Positions 1 to 10,100 of a stretch of 64,000 bases of DNA are shown here, piece by piece. A model generated the notes under the pieces. That model saw only the letters and a program-made list of their open reading frames with translations. It ran no database searches and had not been told where the DNA came from. Position 1 is the stretch's first letter. The number at the start of each line of letters is the position of its first letter. This DNA comes from CAZDML01 sp964506645. Its GTDB lineage: Bacteria; Elusimicrobiota; Elusimicrobia; 2-01-FULL-59-12. The DNA is taken from assembly GCA_964506645.1 (NCBI GenBank), contig CAZDML010000001.1, forward strand, positions 16,017 through 80,016. Reading direction: 5' to 3'. Both the position numbers and the translations under genes were made by a program.

Positions 1-126
1 TTCAAAAACTGGAAAATCCTTTCATTCTCAGAATGGGCGGAGCAACACGGCAAGAAGCCCGACACCTACATAAAGCCGGTAGGTCCTCATGGGGTGGACA
101 ATCCTTATCAGATGGAGGCGATGTGA
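1..126 (+). CDS. C-terminal end of an unrecognised protein (5' part outside window)
   Basis: The first reading frame is open from base 1 to a TGA at 124-126 and encodes about 41 residues, ending KPVGPHGVDNPYQMEAM. It is read as a real gene end because its final ATGTGA overlaps the GTG start of the next gene by four bases, the usual sign of translational coupling, and because the next gene's ribosome site (GGAGG at 114-118) lies inside it. No domain can be recognised in so short a tail, so the function is unknown. Confidence 0.5.
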   Translation, partial: FKNWKILSFSEWAEQHGKKPDTYIKPVGPHGVDNPYQMEAM

Positions 127-914
127 TACAGCGCCTCAGCCGCTACTTTCTCGTTGCGTTTCTCGGCTTGGCAGTTCAGGCTGCTCATGCGGTTGATCAC
201 AACAATATCGATGCAGGGCGTCCCTTGAATTTTGATGATGCAGAAGCGATTGCTTATCAGGAGCGTGCCGTAGAGTTCGGAGGGAAGTTCATTTCGCCTC
301 ATGAAAAATCGCCCGGAGCCGAAGGTGCACTCGAATTCCTGTACGGTTTTGCCAAAGATTCTCATGCCAGTCTCGATTTGGATCCTTCTTGGGGATCAAG
401 AGCCGGCTCAGAAGAACGGCGTTTCGATGTCGGAAACGTTGCTGTCGGGCTCTTTCACAATTTCAATCGTGAAGTGCTGAATCTTCCTGCTTTTTCATTG
501 CGTGGGGATGTATTTCTTCCAACGGGAAGAGATTCTTCGGGAACGGATGTGCGTCTGCGCGGAATTATGAGCAAAACGGTTCAACAGTATTCCAGGCTGC
601 ACCTCAACGTCGACAGTACCTTCGTGTCTGATCCGGATCCCGGAGAACGCAACGTCATTCCGGCATTGACTCTGGGGTGGTCCCGTCCTATCGGATATCC
701 ACGCGTTTTTACGAGAACGCTCGTGGCGGAAGCCGGTGTGCGCAGCGCCGAATCAAATGGGACGGGTCCGGTCGCTACCTTAGGCCTTGGTGTGCGTCAA
801 CAGATCACCGTTCGGTCTGTTCTGGATTTTGGTGTTCGCTCAGATGTCATTGGCGGCCGCTCAGCGCCGCGCAACGACGTTGAGGTGATCGCAGGATATT
901 CCATCGGTTTTTGA
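123..914 (+). CDS. Outer-membrane beta-barrel protein
   Basis: A 263-residue protein if started at GTG 123, which has GGAGG just upstream and puts a signal peptide (hydrophobic stretch ending AAHA) at the very N-terminus. An upstream ATG at 33 would add 30 residues with no secretion character, so it was not chosen. After the signal peptide the sequence alternates polar and hydrophobic residues, repeats short amphipathic strands and ends in IGF with a terminal Phe, as barrel proteins do. It resembles the MetA-pathway-type channel group, but this assignment is tentative. Its place at the head of a metal cluster suggests a passive channel or a surface role in metal traffic. That is inference only. 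Confidence 0.6.
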   Translation: MIQRLSRYFLVAFLGLAVQAAHAVDHNNIDAGRPLNFDDAEAIAYQERAVEFGGKFISPHEKSPGAEGALEFLYGFAKDSHASLDLDPSWGSRAGSEERRFDVGNVAVGLFHNFNREVLNLPAFSLRGDVFLPTGRDSSGTDVRLRGIMSKTVQQYSRLHLNVDSTFVSDPDPGERNVIPALTLGWSRPIGYPRVFTRTLVAEAGVRSAESNGTGPVATLGLGVRQQITVRSVLDFGVRSDVIGGRSAPRNDVEVIAGYSIGF

Positions 915-939
915 ATATGGGCAAAAGGAGATTCTCTAA

Positions 940-1992
940 ATGAAACGGTTCGCATTAATTCTGGTGATGTCTTTGAGTCTTTGGAGTACGGTGTGGGCTC
1001 ATGGGGTTAAAGATCCGGTGTGTCGGATGGAGGTCGATACACATGCAACGGCGTATGAGGGAGAGTTTCAGGGGCAGACGTATTATTTCTGCTCCTCAGC
1101 CTGTCAAAAGCGGTTCGAAACAACGCCTCAACAGTACGTGAAAACACTGGCTGATTTATCGAAGAGCCCGAAAGCGTACGAAGTTCAAATCAAAACATCT
1201 AAAGAGCCTCTGGCTGGAAAGCCGGCCTCAATGACATTTACGGTGGTTTCGGGTACTGAAAAAGCGCCGGTGAAAACATTCGAAGTGGTTCACGAACAAC
1301 TCATGCACCTGGTTATGGTCAGTGAGGATCTGAACTGGTTTACTCATGAACACCCAACGCCAAAACCCGATGGAACGTTCGATTTCAGTGGGACTTTTCC
1401 TAATGGTGGGCGCTACTATTTATATACCGACTTCACCCCGGCCGACGGGGATAACCAACTGATTCAATCTATATTGGACGTAAGCGGCAAGAGGAAACAA
1501 AAAGTTGATCTTGTCTCTGACTCTTCCTTTGAAAGGGCTGTTGACGGATATCGAGTCAATCTGGCTGTAGACCCGACGCCGCTTCAAGTTGAGAAAGCAG
1601 CAACGCTGACGTACTCGATTCGTGATTCGAAAGGAAACCCCATAACGGATATGGAACCTTATCTCGGGGCGATGGGCCACCTGTTTGCCGTTCACCAAGG
1701 AGGCGCCGAAGTTGTTCATACGCATGCAACCTCGAAAACCTCATCTGAGGAGCACGACCACTCCACGCATACGTCTGCACAAGTGAAAGAGCGAACCGGG
1801 CCCGATTTTTCATTCAAGCTCACCTTGCCGAAAGAGGGGCTCTATAAAATCTGGGCGCAATTCAGTCGTCAAGGCAAAACCCTGACCGTGCCTTTTGTTC
1901 TGGAAGCAAAACCTCTTTGGGAAAAAGCGTCTGCCAAAACAGGGTGCAACTGTGGATGTAAGGACTGTCAGAAAAAGCATGCCGAAAATTGA
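940..1992 (+). CDS. Secreted YHS-domain protein with His-rich segment and Cys-rich tail
   Basis: A 350-residue exported protein; ribosome site AAAAGGAG precedes ATG 940. Residues 1-20 form a signal peptide. Residues 22-68 are a YHS domain (KDPVCRMEV at 24-32, then FCSSAC), a fold that binds copper or other soft metals and is common beside copper ATPases. The middle part resembles the FixH/YtkA-like beta-sandwich group. A His-rich stretch lies near residues 261-280, and the tail carries Cys336, 338, 340 and 343 (GCNCGCKDC). The three candidate metal sites suggest a periplasmic metal buffer or chaperone. The gene overlaps the next by 14 bases. Confidence 0.7.
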   Translation: MKRFALILVMSLSLWSTVWAHGVKDPVCRMEVDTHATAYEGEFQGQTYYFCSSACQKRFETTPQQYVKTLADLSKSPKAYEVQIKTSKEPLAGKPASMTFTVVSGTEKAPVKTFEVVHEQLMHLVMVSEDLNWFTHEHPTPKPDGTFDFSGTFPNGGRYYLYTDFTPADGDNQLIQSILDVSGKRKQKVDLVSDSSFERAVDGYRVNLAVDPTPLQVEKAATLTYSIRDSKGNPITDMEPYLGAMGHLFAVHQGGAEVVHTHATSKTSSEEHDHSTHTSAQVKERTGPDFSFKLTLPKEGLYKIWAQFSRQGKTLTVPFVLEAKPLWEKASAKTGCNCGCKDCQKKHAEN

Positions 1993-2425
1993 CCTGATCG
2001 AAATCCACATGGCCTCAGCCCATTTTCCCATCGGGCTTCTTATGTCCAGCGCGCTTTTTGACGTGTTGGGCAGGTGGCTCAAGAAACCCGAGTTACGAAT
2101 TACATCCTATTGGATTCATCTATTCGGCGTCGCCGCCGGTATGGGGACGTTGCTTTTGGGACTCATCGGAAATCCGTTCTTAGAGGATACGGGGTGGATT
2201 CCGCTCTTCTGGAAAGATTATGGGAATCCCATGACAGACAAGATGGCTCGCCATGCCTGGACAGGCCTCTTGAGTCTCTTAATCTTCGCTTTGTCGGCTT
2301 TATGGAGAGTACGAAAGCATGATGAGTTCACGAACGGACAAGCCGTTGTCTATTGGGCTGTGACATTTGTCTCCGTCGGACTCCTTGGACTTGCGGGATA
2401 TCTGGGCGCCCATGTGATGGATTAA
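1979..2425 (+). CDS. DUF2231-type membrane protein
   Basis: A 148-residue protein starting at ATG 1979, inside the end of the YHS gene. The start was chosen because the sequence from MPKIDLIEIHMASAHFPIG matches the beginning of DUF2231 proteins, which open with a conserved H-F-P helix. Four hydrophobic segments are visible (roughly 15-32, 48-65, 93-110, 122-142), so it is an inner-membrane protein. Family members often sit beside copper or cytochrome genes and may bind heme or metal; the function is not established. Its stop and the next start overlap as TAATG, so translation is coupled to the sigma factor. Confidence 0.65.
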   Translation: MPKIDLIEIHMASAHFPIGLLMSSALFDVLGRWLKKPELRITSYWIHLFGVAAGMGTLLLGLIGNPFLEDTGWIPLFWKDYGNPMTDKMARHAWTGLLSLLIFALSALWRVRKHDEFTNGQAVVYWAVTFVSVGLLGLAGYLGAHVMD

Positions 2426-2997
2426 TGCCAAAGAATAATCTGCCCCTAAAGCCCATAGATGATCGTGTCGCTAAAGTCTTGCTGAAAAGCCGGGATCGGT
2501 TCGAGCGGTTTCTCACTCAACGCCTGAGAGACCCGGAGATCGCTCGGGATCTGCTCCAGGAAAGCCTGGTCCGCGCGATCACGAAGTCCCGGGGTCTACG
2601 GGATTCCGACCGCCTTGTCCCTTGGTTTTTCCAGATCCTCCGAAATGCCTTGATCGACTATTACCGAAATCACGCCGCACGAGTACGACGCGATGAAGCC
2701 TTTCTTCGCAGCCTGGAGGAGACTGAAACTCGGAAGGCAGCCGGTCGTCGAATGCAAGAAGCAGTTTGTTCCTGTATGTCCGGACTGTTGCCCTCCTTGA
2801 AACCCGAGTATGGAGATCTCATCCAGAAGGTGGATCTCGAAGAACGTTCTGTAACCGAAGTGGCCAGGGCGATGGATCTTAAGCCCAACAACGTGATGGT
2901 GAAACTTCACCGAGCGCGCCAAGCCCTCAAGAAAAGCCTTGAGCGTGCCTGTGGGTCCTGCGCGGAGCACGGTTGCCTGAATTGTTTCTGCCGCTAG
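2425..2997 (+). CDS. ECF sigma factor with cysteine-rich C-terminal tail (metal-sensing type)
   Basis: A 190-residue protein from ATG 2425. Residues 25-90 form sigma region 2 (DLLQES, WFFQILRNALIDYYR) and residues 115-172 region 4 (SVTEVARAMDLKPNNVMVKL helix-turn-helix). Unlike typical ECF factors it ends with five cysteines in 14 residues (Cys176, 179, 184, 187, 189) plus His182, and has a further Cys115-x-Cys117 between regions 2 and 4. This is the layout of CorE-type (ECF44-like) sigma factors, in which the tail binds metal directly and no anti-sigma is needed. No anti-sigma gene is visible next to it. Inference: it controls the copper genes that follow. Confidence 0.75.
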   Translation: MPKNNLPLKPIDDRVAKVLLKSRDRFERFLTQRLRDPEIARDLLQESLVRAITKSRGLRDSDRLVPWFFQILRNALIDYYRNHAARVRRDEAFLRSLEETETRKAAGRRMQEAVCSCMSGLLPSLKPEYGDLIQKVDLEERSVTEVARAMDLKPNNVMVKLHRARQALKKSLERACGSCAEHGCLNCFCR

Positions 2998-3027
2998 TGT
3001 AAGGTTTGATCGGTCTGCTTCGTCTCC
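2998..3027 (+). promoter_or_regulatory. Possible ECF-type promoter before the P-type ATPase
   Basis: TGTAAGG (2998-3004) and CGTCTCC (3021-3027) are 16 bp apart, the spacing and the flavour of an ECF -35/-10 pair. A loosely similar TTTAGGT...GTCCC pair lies at 5807-5833 before the TolC-RND operon. A small hairpin (AAGGGC-GAT-GCCCTT) follows near 3037-3051. Two weak matches do not establish a motif. Confidence 0.25.
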
Positions 3028-3072
3028 TAGGGTGTAAGGGCGATGCCCTTCCGCTATAAAAAGGAGATATTT

Positions 3073-5466
3073 ATGAGCGAATCGTGCTGCAGTGTCAAAG
3101 AAAAAGAGCAGTCTTGCTGCAAAGGAAACCAGTCTGTTATGGATCACTCGCATCACACTTTAGTCAAGCCGACGGTCAAGGACCCGGTTTGTGGAATGGA
3201 TGTCCACCCGGATGATGCTGGCGGCGGCAGCTATTCCTATAAGAACCAGACTTTTTACTTTTGCAGCCCGAGCTGCCGTGAGAAGTTCAAGAAGCACCCG
3301 GTAAAGTACGTTGCCGAGTCAAGGCCTTCGGCACCCGCAACCTCGGATGCCGCAATCTATACCTGTCCCATGCATCCGGAGGTCCGCCGGCAGGGCCCCG
3401 GCTCCTGTCCGATCTGTGGGATGGCGCTTGAGCCGGTAATCGTTACGGCAGAAGAGCAGCCAAACCACGAGCTCATCGATATGACACGGCGCTTTTGGAC
3501 AAGCGCGGCTTTGTCAGCTCCGTTGTTTGTAATGGCCATGGCTGAGATGTTTATGGGGCAGGGTTCCAGTCATTTTTTCTCCAGTACATGGGCGAGTTGG
3601 ATTCAGGTTGCCTTGGCAACGCCGGTTGTGTTGTGGGGCGGCCGGCCGTTTTTTGTTCGCGGTTGGGCTTCCATCGTGAACCGCAGCCCGAACATGTTTA
3701 CCTTGATTGCGTTGGGGACCGGAGCGGCCTACCTTTATAGTCTCATAGCCATCTTGTTTCCCGGGTTGTTTCCGGAATCATTTCGAGGGCATGGCGGTCG
3801 GATCGGGCTTTATTTTGAGGCTGCTGCCGTCATCACAACCCTGGTGTTATTGGGGCAGGTGCTCGAACTGCGCGCTCGGCAACAGACTTCTGGCGCGATC
3901 AAAGCGCTTCTCGGCTTATCTCCCAAGACGGCGCGTCGCGTAAACCCCGATGGGTCGGAAGAAGAAATTTCGTTAGAACAGGTTCACGTCGGTGATATCC
4001 TGAGAATCCGTCCCGGCGAAAAGATCCCGGTCGATGGCGTCGTAACAGAAGGTTCGAGCTCCGTTGATGAATCCATGATCAGCGGCGAGCCCATCCCCGT
4101 AGAGAAGAAGGCCGGGGACCGAGTGACGGGCGCAACGATGAATGGGACGGGCAGTCTCCTGATGCGAGCCGAACGCGTAGGTCAGGAAACGCTCCTGGCA
4201 CAAATCGTCCAAATGGTCAGCCAGGCGCAGCGAAGCCGCGCGCCCATCCAGAGGCTCGTCGATGTTGTTTCTTCCTATTTTGTACTGGTTGTGCTCGCGG
4301 TGGCTGTTCTTACCTTCGTTGTCTGGGCTCTATGGGGTCCTGAGCCGAGGATGGCACACGCCCTCGTTAATGCCGTGGCAGTCCTTATCATCGCCTGTCC
4401 TTGCGCTCTGGGCCTAGCCACTCCAATGTCGATCATGGTCGGTACCGGCAAGGGTGCCACCGCCGGTGTCTTGATCAAAAACGCCGAGGCGCTCGAGATC
4501 ATGGCCAAGGTCGATACACTTGTGGTGGATAAGACCGGAACACTGACCGAGGGCAAGCCTCGCCTCACCACCATCGTTCCGCTCGAACCGTGGTCAGAAA
4601 CCGATTTCTTGCGACTTGCGGCCAGCGTTGAACAAGCCAGTGAGCATCCGCTAGCCGCCGCGATTGTTCAAGGAGCACAGCAGAAAGAAATTGTTCTTTC
4701 CAAAGCGAGCCGTTTTGAATCGGTGACTGGAAAAGGAGTCCGAGGTGTCGTGGAAGGCAAGGTTGTGACCATGGGGAACGCCAAATTCGTCGGCGATTGG
4801 AGCGGCTCCGCTGAAACACTCCGGAATAAAGCTGAAGAATTCAGACGCGAAGGCCAAACGGTCATATTCGTAACAGTGGACGAAAAGCCGGCAGGAATTT
4901 TAGGCGTCTCTGATCCGATCAAGACAACGACGCCGGAAGCCATTCGGCAACTTCACGCTGAAGGAATTCGCGTTGTCATGCTGACCGGCGACAATAAGAC
5001 AACAGCCGAGGCGGTCGCAAAGAAGTTATCGATTGATGAGGTGGAGGCGGACGTCCTGCCCGATCAAAAAGGCGAAAAAGTGAAGAAGTTTCAAGCCGCC
5101 GGCCACATTGTGGCGATGGCGGGAGACGGCATCAACGACGCGCCGGCACTCGCACAGGCGCAGGTAGGAATCGCCATGGGAACCGGGACAGACGTGGCCA
5201 TGGAAAGCGCAGGCGTGACGCTCGTCAAAGGCGACCTTCGCGGCATCGCGAAGGCGCTACGTCTTAGCCGCGCCACCATGCGAAACATTCGGCAAAACCT
5301 GTTCTTCGCATTCATCTACAACGTCCTTGGCATTCCCATAGCGGCGGGTGTTCTCTACCCCTTCTTTGGCTTGCTTTTGAGTCCGATGATCGCCAGCGCC
5401 GCGATGAGTTTGAGTTCCGTTTCAGTGATTGCGAATGCTCTTCGACTTCGGAAAGTAGCGCTTTGA
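3073..5466 (+). CDS. Copper-type P1B ATPase with YHS and heavy-metal-binding N-terminal domains
   Basis: A 797-residue ATP-driven metal exporter of the inner membrane. ATG 3073 was chosen over 3043 because AAGGAG lies seven bases before it. The N-terminus has CC pairs ([13 protein letters not shown]), then a YHS domain (KDPVCGMDV), then the YTCPMHPEV...CPICGM heavy-metal-binding domain; there is no classical HMA domain. The catalytic core has the transport motif Cys442-Pro-Cys444, the phosphorylation site DKTGT with Asp486, the SEHPLA motif and [10 protein letters not shown]. The CPC motif places it in the Cu(I)/Ag(I)-type group. It follows the Cys-tailed sigma factor and is probably its target. 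The next small gene begins 56 bp downstream. Confidence 0.9.
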   Translation: MSESCCSVKEKEQSCCKGNQSVMDHSHHTLVKPTVKDPVCGMDVHPDDAGGGSYSYKNQTFYFCSPSCREKFKKHPVKYVAESRPSAPATSDAAIYTCPMHPEVRRQGPGSCPICGMALEPVIVTAEEQPNHELIDMTRRFWTSAALSAPLFVMAMAEMFMGQGSSHFFSSTWASWIQVALATPVVLWGGRPFFVRGWASIVNRSPNMFTLIALGTGAAYLYSLIAILFPGLFPESFRGHGGRIGLYFEAAAVITTLVLLGQVLELRARQQTSGAIKALLGLSPKTARRVNPDGSEEEISLEQVHVGDILRIRPGEKIPVDGVVTEGSSSVDESMISGEPIPVEKKAGDRVTGATMNGTGSLLMRAERVGQETLLAQIVQMVSQAQRSRAPIQRLVDVVSSYFVLVVLAVAVLTFVVWALWGPEPRMAHALVNAVAVLIIACPCALGLATPMSIMVGTGKGATAGVLIKNAEALEIMAKVDTLVVDKTGTLTEGKPRLTTIVPLEPWSETDFLRLAASVEQASEHPLAAAIVQGAQQKEIVLSKASRFESVTGKGVRGVVEGKVVTMGNAKFVGDWSGSAETLRNKAEEFRREGQTVIFVTVDEKPAGILGVSDPIKTTTPEAIRQLHAEGIRVVMLTGDNKTTAEAVAKKLSIDEVEADVLPDQKGEKVKKFQAAGHIVAMAGDGINDAPALAQAQVGIAMGTGTDVAMESAGVTLVKGDLRGIAKALRLSRATMRNIRQNLFFAFIYNVLGIPIAAGVLYPFFGLLLSPMIASAAMSLSSVSVIANALRLRKVAL

Positions 5467-5522
5467 CGCATGGAATCACAAAAACCTTGCAGTCACGGGG
5501 AAGCGGTGGTATAAAGGTGAAG

Positions 5523-5780
5523 ATGCGTAAGTGGATTTTCCTTGCCTTGACTGTATTCGTGCTTTCCGATGCTTGGGCTGATGCCAAAGAAGCGGGTTGC
5601 ATGGATCATGCCTGCCCTCAAGCCTGTCATAGCGTCTGCCAGACGCATCTCACAGCTGATAAAGCCCCGGCTGTAGCTGTTGTTATGCCTCCTGTACACG
5701 GAATCGTCGTGGGTGACGTGCAAATGCCGCGACAGCTTTTCGTTAAATTCCTCTTCCGGCCTCCTAAAGCTTCCGTCTAA
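5523..5780 (+). CDS. Small secreted Cys/His-containing protein
   Basis: An 85-residue protein from ATG 5523. A TTG at 5463 would add 20 residues before the signal peptide and was rejected. Residues 1-19 are a signal peptide ending AWA. The mature part opens with a metal-binding-looking cluster (CMDHACPQACHSVCQTH: four Cys, three His) and has no other recognisable domain. It lies between the copper ATPase and the TolC-RND operon. Another small secreted protein, His-rich instead of Cys-rich, stands before the second RND gene at 11177. Both may be periplasmic metal carriers; no family name can be given. Confidence 0.55.
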   Translation: MRKWIFLALTVFVLSDAWADAKEAGCMDHACPQACHSVCQTHLTADKAPAVAVVMPPVHGIVVGDVQMPRQLFVKFLFRPPKASV

Positions 5781-5862
5781 CTTCCTTCAGCATTTAATAC
5801 TCGCTGTTTAGGTCTTAGATAGTTTCTTGTCCCGCGAAAAGCGTGATGAGAAAGGAGAGTCC

Positions 5863-7113
5863 ATGAATCGATTTATTGCTTTGCTATTTCTGTTCGTTTT
5901 AAGCGCTCCCACTGTTCACGCGGAAAGCGCGACATATACATTGGCCGACCTTGTGGTGCGGGCAAAACGCAACGCTCCGCTGGTCGCCGCACAACAGTCT
6001 CGTGTCGAAGAAAAACGGCTTTCCGCTATTCAGGCGCGGACCTGGCCCGGTCTGTCTATAGACGTTGCCGGTGGGCAACGCAAACAAGGTGAGGAATCGG
6101 GGCCCCGATTCGAAGCCGCCATCCGGCAACTTTTGCCGCTTTTAGGAAAAGAACGATTAGGCGGCGCCTTGCTCGGGCTGGAATCAGAGCTCTGGCAGCG
6201 GCGCGTGTCGCTTTCCGAGGCCGCGCTTACACAGCAGGTGATCCAGTTGGCCTACGACTATACAACCGATAAGCGTAAGGCCGATTTCACACAGGACCGC
6301 CGCAAGCGTTTTGAGTTGCTGGAAGCTTACATGGCAGGACGGGTGTTCGCTTCGCCGCAACGTAAAACAGAGATTCGTATTGTTCGCAACCGTCTAAATA
6401 ATCTGAAGGCGGATGCCATACAGACCGCGGCCGATAAGAAAGCCGCCTTCGAAGCTTTGCAGGTTTTCGTGCCATTGGATGCCCCCGGTGAACCTGCTAT
6501 TGAAACGCCATGGCTAAAAGGAACGTCTCCACTCCTTGCGGAACCGTTACTGGCTAAGGCCAACGAGCGAAACGCCGATCTTCTTGCTCAGAAATCCGCA
6601 GTGGAAGCGTCTCAAATCGAACAAACTCTGGCCCGGAGAAACCGGTGGCCGGATCCTTCTTTGATTGTCTCCTACGATCAGGCCAAGGCGGCCGATACGG
6701 AAAAGAATTACGGACTTGGCCTTGGGCTAGCGCTTCCAGCTTGGAACGGAAATCGCGCCGCGATCAAGAGCTTGGAGATAAGGAAAACAGCGGAAGAACG
6801 GCTTCTCGCGTACCAGAAGCAGCAGGTCTCCGCTGAGCTGGCTAGGGCGCTGAACGCCTATGAAGCCGCCAGGCAGAAGGTCCAGACATACTCCCCGAAA
6901 ACCATCGAAGAGTTATCCGCCCAACTTCAAGAGACCGAAGCAGGATTTCGCAAAGGCCAGGTGGATCTATTGACGTTCCTCGAGTTGGATGGATCGGCGG
7001 CAGATTTATTTGCGCAGGTTGTTGATGCGCAGTTGGCGCTCGTCAGCGCTTTGAACGAAATATGGCGTTTGAGTGGTGAGCAGAATGTGCTCGATCAGCT
7101 CGGATCTTATTAG
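5863..7113 (+). CDS. TolC-family outer-membrane efflux protein (CzcC/CusC-like)
   Basis: A 416-residue outer-membrane channel for tripartite efflux. ATG 5863 was chosen for its ribosome site (AAAGGAG) and the signal peptide ending VHA at about residue 20. The mature protein has the two long coiled-coil repeats of the family, with a TLADLVVRAKRNAPLVAAQQ start and a second repeat from about residue 215. It stands nine bases before the RND pump gene, so both are co-transcribed. In CzcCBA-type operons an adaptor gene (czcB) normally lies between these two; here it is missing. Confidence 0.85.
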   Translation: MNRFIALLFLFVLSAPTVHAESATYTLADLVVRAKRNAPLVAAQQSRVEEKRLSAIQARTWPGLSIDVAGGQRKQGEESGPRFEAAIRQLLPLLGKERLGGALLGLESELWQRRVSLSEAALTQQVIQLAYDYTTDKRKADFTQDRRKRFELLEAYMAGRVFASPQRKTEIRIVRNRLNNLKADAIQTAADKKAAFEALQVFVPLDAPGEPAIETPWLKGTSPLLAEPLLAKANERNADLLAQKSAVEASQIEQTLARRNRWPDPSLIVSYDQAKAADTEKNYGLGLGLALPAWNGNRAAIKSLEIRKTAEERLLAYQKQQVSAELARALNAYEAARQKVQTYSPKTIEELSAQLQETEAGFRKGQVDLLTFLELDGSAADLFAQVVDAQLALVSALNEIWRLSGEQNVLDQLGSY

Positions 7114-7122
7114 GAGACCTTT

Positions 7123-10100
7123 ATGAACCGATTAATGCAGTGGACGCTGAAAAACCGACTCACCGTCATTCTCTTTTTCGCACTGGCCTCAGGCCTTGGC
7201 TTTTATTCCATGGGCCATCTCGCGATTGATGCAGTTCCCGAGATCACGCCGGTGCAGGTCATGGTCAATACGAAAACAGGGGCGCTGGATCCGGAGCAGA
7301 TTGAAAAGACCGTTACGTTCCCGATTGAGACGGACATGAGCGGTATTGCGCATGTCAAAGAAGTTCGGTCGCTTTCTAAATACGGATTGTCCCAGGTCAT
7401 TGTCATCTTCATGGACGGCACAGATATTTACTGGGCCAGACAGCAAATCTCTGAACGGTTGCAAGGCATCCGCGGCGAAATCCCGGACGGTCTCACGCCA
7501 ACACTCGCCCCGATTTCAACGGGCTTAAGCGAAATCGTCATGTATACCCTGCTTCCTAAGAAAGGGACTGACTTAGCGGCAAAACCCGAAAAAGATCGCT
7601 TACTCTATCTTCGGACGCTGCAGGATTTTGTCGTTGCCCCCTACCTCAAACGATCCGTGAAAAATGTCGCCGAAGTCGACACCACCGGCGGATTCAAGAA
7701 AGAAATCCATATCGAAATTCACCCCGAACGACTAGACGACTACGGTCTAAGCATGGAGCAAGTCGCAGAACGACTTGAAGGGCTTGGGGAGAACGTCGGC
7801 GGAGGCTACATTCAACCCAAGGGCCGTCAAATCATTGTCCGCGCGTCGGGCCGGTTGATGAACTTAGATGAAATACGCAACCTTCCGGTGAAGCTGGATG
7901 TCGGTGGGCGAGCGGTTCCGCTATCGCGGATCGCAGATGTGCGGGACGATTATACGCCGCGCATGGGCGGCGCGACGGTCGATGGGGAAGAAGCGGTACT
8001 TGGAACGGTCTTGATGCTATCGGGCGCCAACTCTCGGGAAGTGTCGCTGGATGCCGAGGCCGCTTTAAAAGAGGCTCCTTTGCCCGAGGATGTGGAAATC
8101 CAGCTCCTTTATACGCGAAGTTTTCTCGTCAATGCGACGCTCAAAACGGTATCTAAGAGTCTCTTGGAAGGCGCGGCGCTTGTGATCGTGGTTCTGCTCC
8201 TGATTCTAGGGAACGTCCGCGCGGCGCTCCTGGTCTCTCTGGCCATTCCGCTTTCGATGCTATTCGGAGCGATCGGAATGAAGTGGTTCGGCCTCTCCGC
8301 CAGCCTCATGAGCCTCGGAGCTATCGACTTCGGCCTCTTGGTGGATGGCGCTGTCGTCATGATTGAGAACTCGCTTCGCCGCTTGGAAGAGCATCGCGGG
8401 GCACTAACGAAAGAAGCCAAGCTTGCGTTGATTTTGGATGCCGCTCAAGAAGTGGTCAAGCCGGTGACGTTGGGCTTGGCCATCATCATGCTGGTCTATG
8501 TTCCCATTCTTTCCTTAGAAGGTATCGAAGGAAAGCTATATCACCCCATGGCGATGACCGTCATTATGGCGCTCGGCGCATCGCTCTTGGTCGCGGTGCT
8601 CTTAATGCCCGTAGTGGCCTATCTCTACCTTAAAGCTCCGTCGTCCGGCCATGTCCAGGAGACGCGATTCTTTCTGCTCTTGAAGAAGGTGTATACCCCG
8701 GTGTTGGATTGGGGCTTGCGCCACCGGGCGTTGACCGTCACGCCGACGGTGCTTTTGTTTATCGGCGCATTATGGGTATTTCACAGGATGGGGGCCGATT
8801 TTATGCCGCCTTTGGATGAAGGCGATTTAGTCGTCAATCTGACTCGGGCCTCCGATATCGGTGTTGACGCATCGCTTGCCATGCAGCGAACGAGCGACCG
8901 CATTTTGGCCGAATTCCCGGAAGTGGAGCGAGTGTTTTCTCGGATCGGAACACCTGAGTCGGCGACGGATCCCATGGGAGTCCATTTATCCGATACCTTC
9001 GTGATGCTGAAAAAAGATCGATCCGCTTGGCCGGTTGCACCGGACGGCAAAAAAAGAACGAAAGCCGATCTTTATGAAGCGATGAAAAAGGCTCTCGAGG
9101 AAAAGACGCCGGAACAAGAGGTCAATGAGAATCAGCCGATCGAAATGCGCTTCAGCGAAATTCTCGAAGGCAGCCGTGCCGATGTGACGCTGCGAATTTA
9201 CGGCAAGGACCTGGATACGTTGATCGGTCTTTTGAACCAGTCCATCGACGTTTTGAAAGAGATTCCTGGCGTTGATGAGGTGGAAATGGATGCTCTGACG
9301 GCATTGCGGAAAAGCCCGGTTCTGACCGCGCGGCCCAATTACGCGGCCATTGCACGATACGGCCTCGACATTCACCGCGTGACCCGGCTCTTGGAAGTCG
9401 CCATGGGCGGTAAAGAAGTTGGCAGCTTTTATGAAGAGCAATGGCGTTTTCCAATTGTGATGCGCGTCGAAGAGGAACATCGTGAAAACATCGACACGAT
9501 TAAATCGCTCCCGGTAGGATTACCTGACGGTGGAACAATTCCATTGAAGGATGTGGTGGACTTCAAGCTGCAGGATGAGGTCACTACGATCGCGCATGAT
9601 TATTCTCAACGCTATGCAGCGATTGCCATATTTCTAAAAGGGCGCGATATCAGCAGTTTTGTAAAGGACGCCCGCGAAGCCATTGATGCCAAGTTGAAAG
9701 TTCCGGATGGTTACCGAATCAGTTGGGGCGGCCAATTTAAAAATCTTGAACGTGCGAAGCGTCGACTAGCACTCATTGTGCCGGTCATTCTCATTGCCAT
9801 CTTCTTGATTCTATGGAAAGCCTTCGGCGTCATGCGCCAGGCAGTTCTTGTCTTCACGACAATTCCGCTGGCGATGACGGGCGGTATTTTTGCTTTGGCG
9901 CTGCGCGACATCCCAATGAGCGTATCGGCTTCTGTCGGTTTCATTGCCCTAATGGGTATCGCGATCTTAAATGGCATGGTGCTCGTCACATTCTTCAATC
10001 AACTACGGCAAAAGGGAATGGATGCCACCCAGTCAGCTCGTGAAGGAGCGCTTGTTCGTTTGAGGCCTGTGGCCATGACGGCGCTTGTCGCTAGCCTGGG

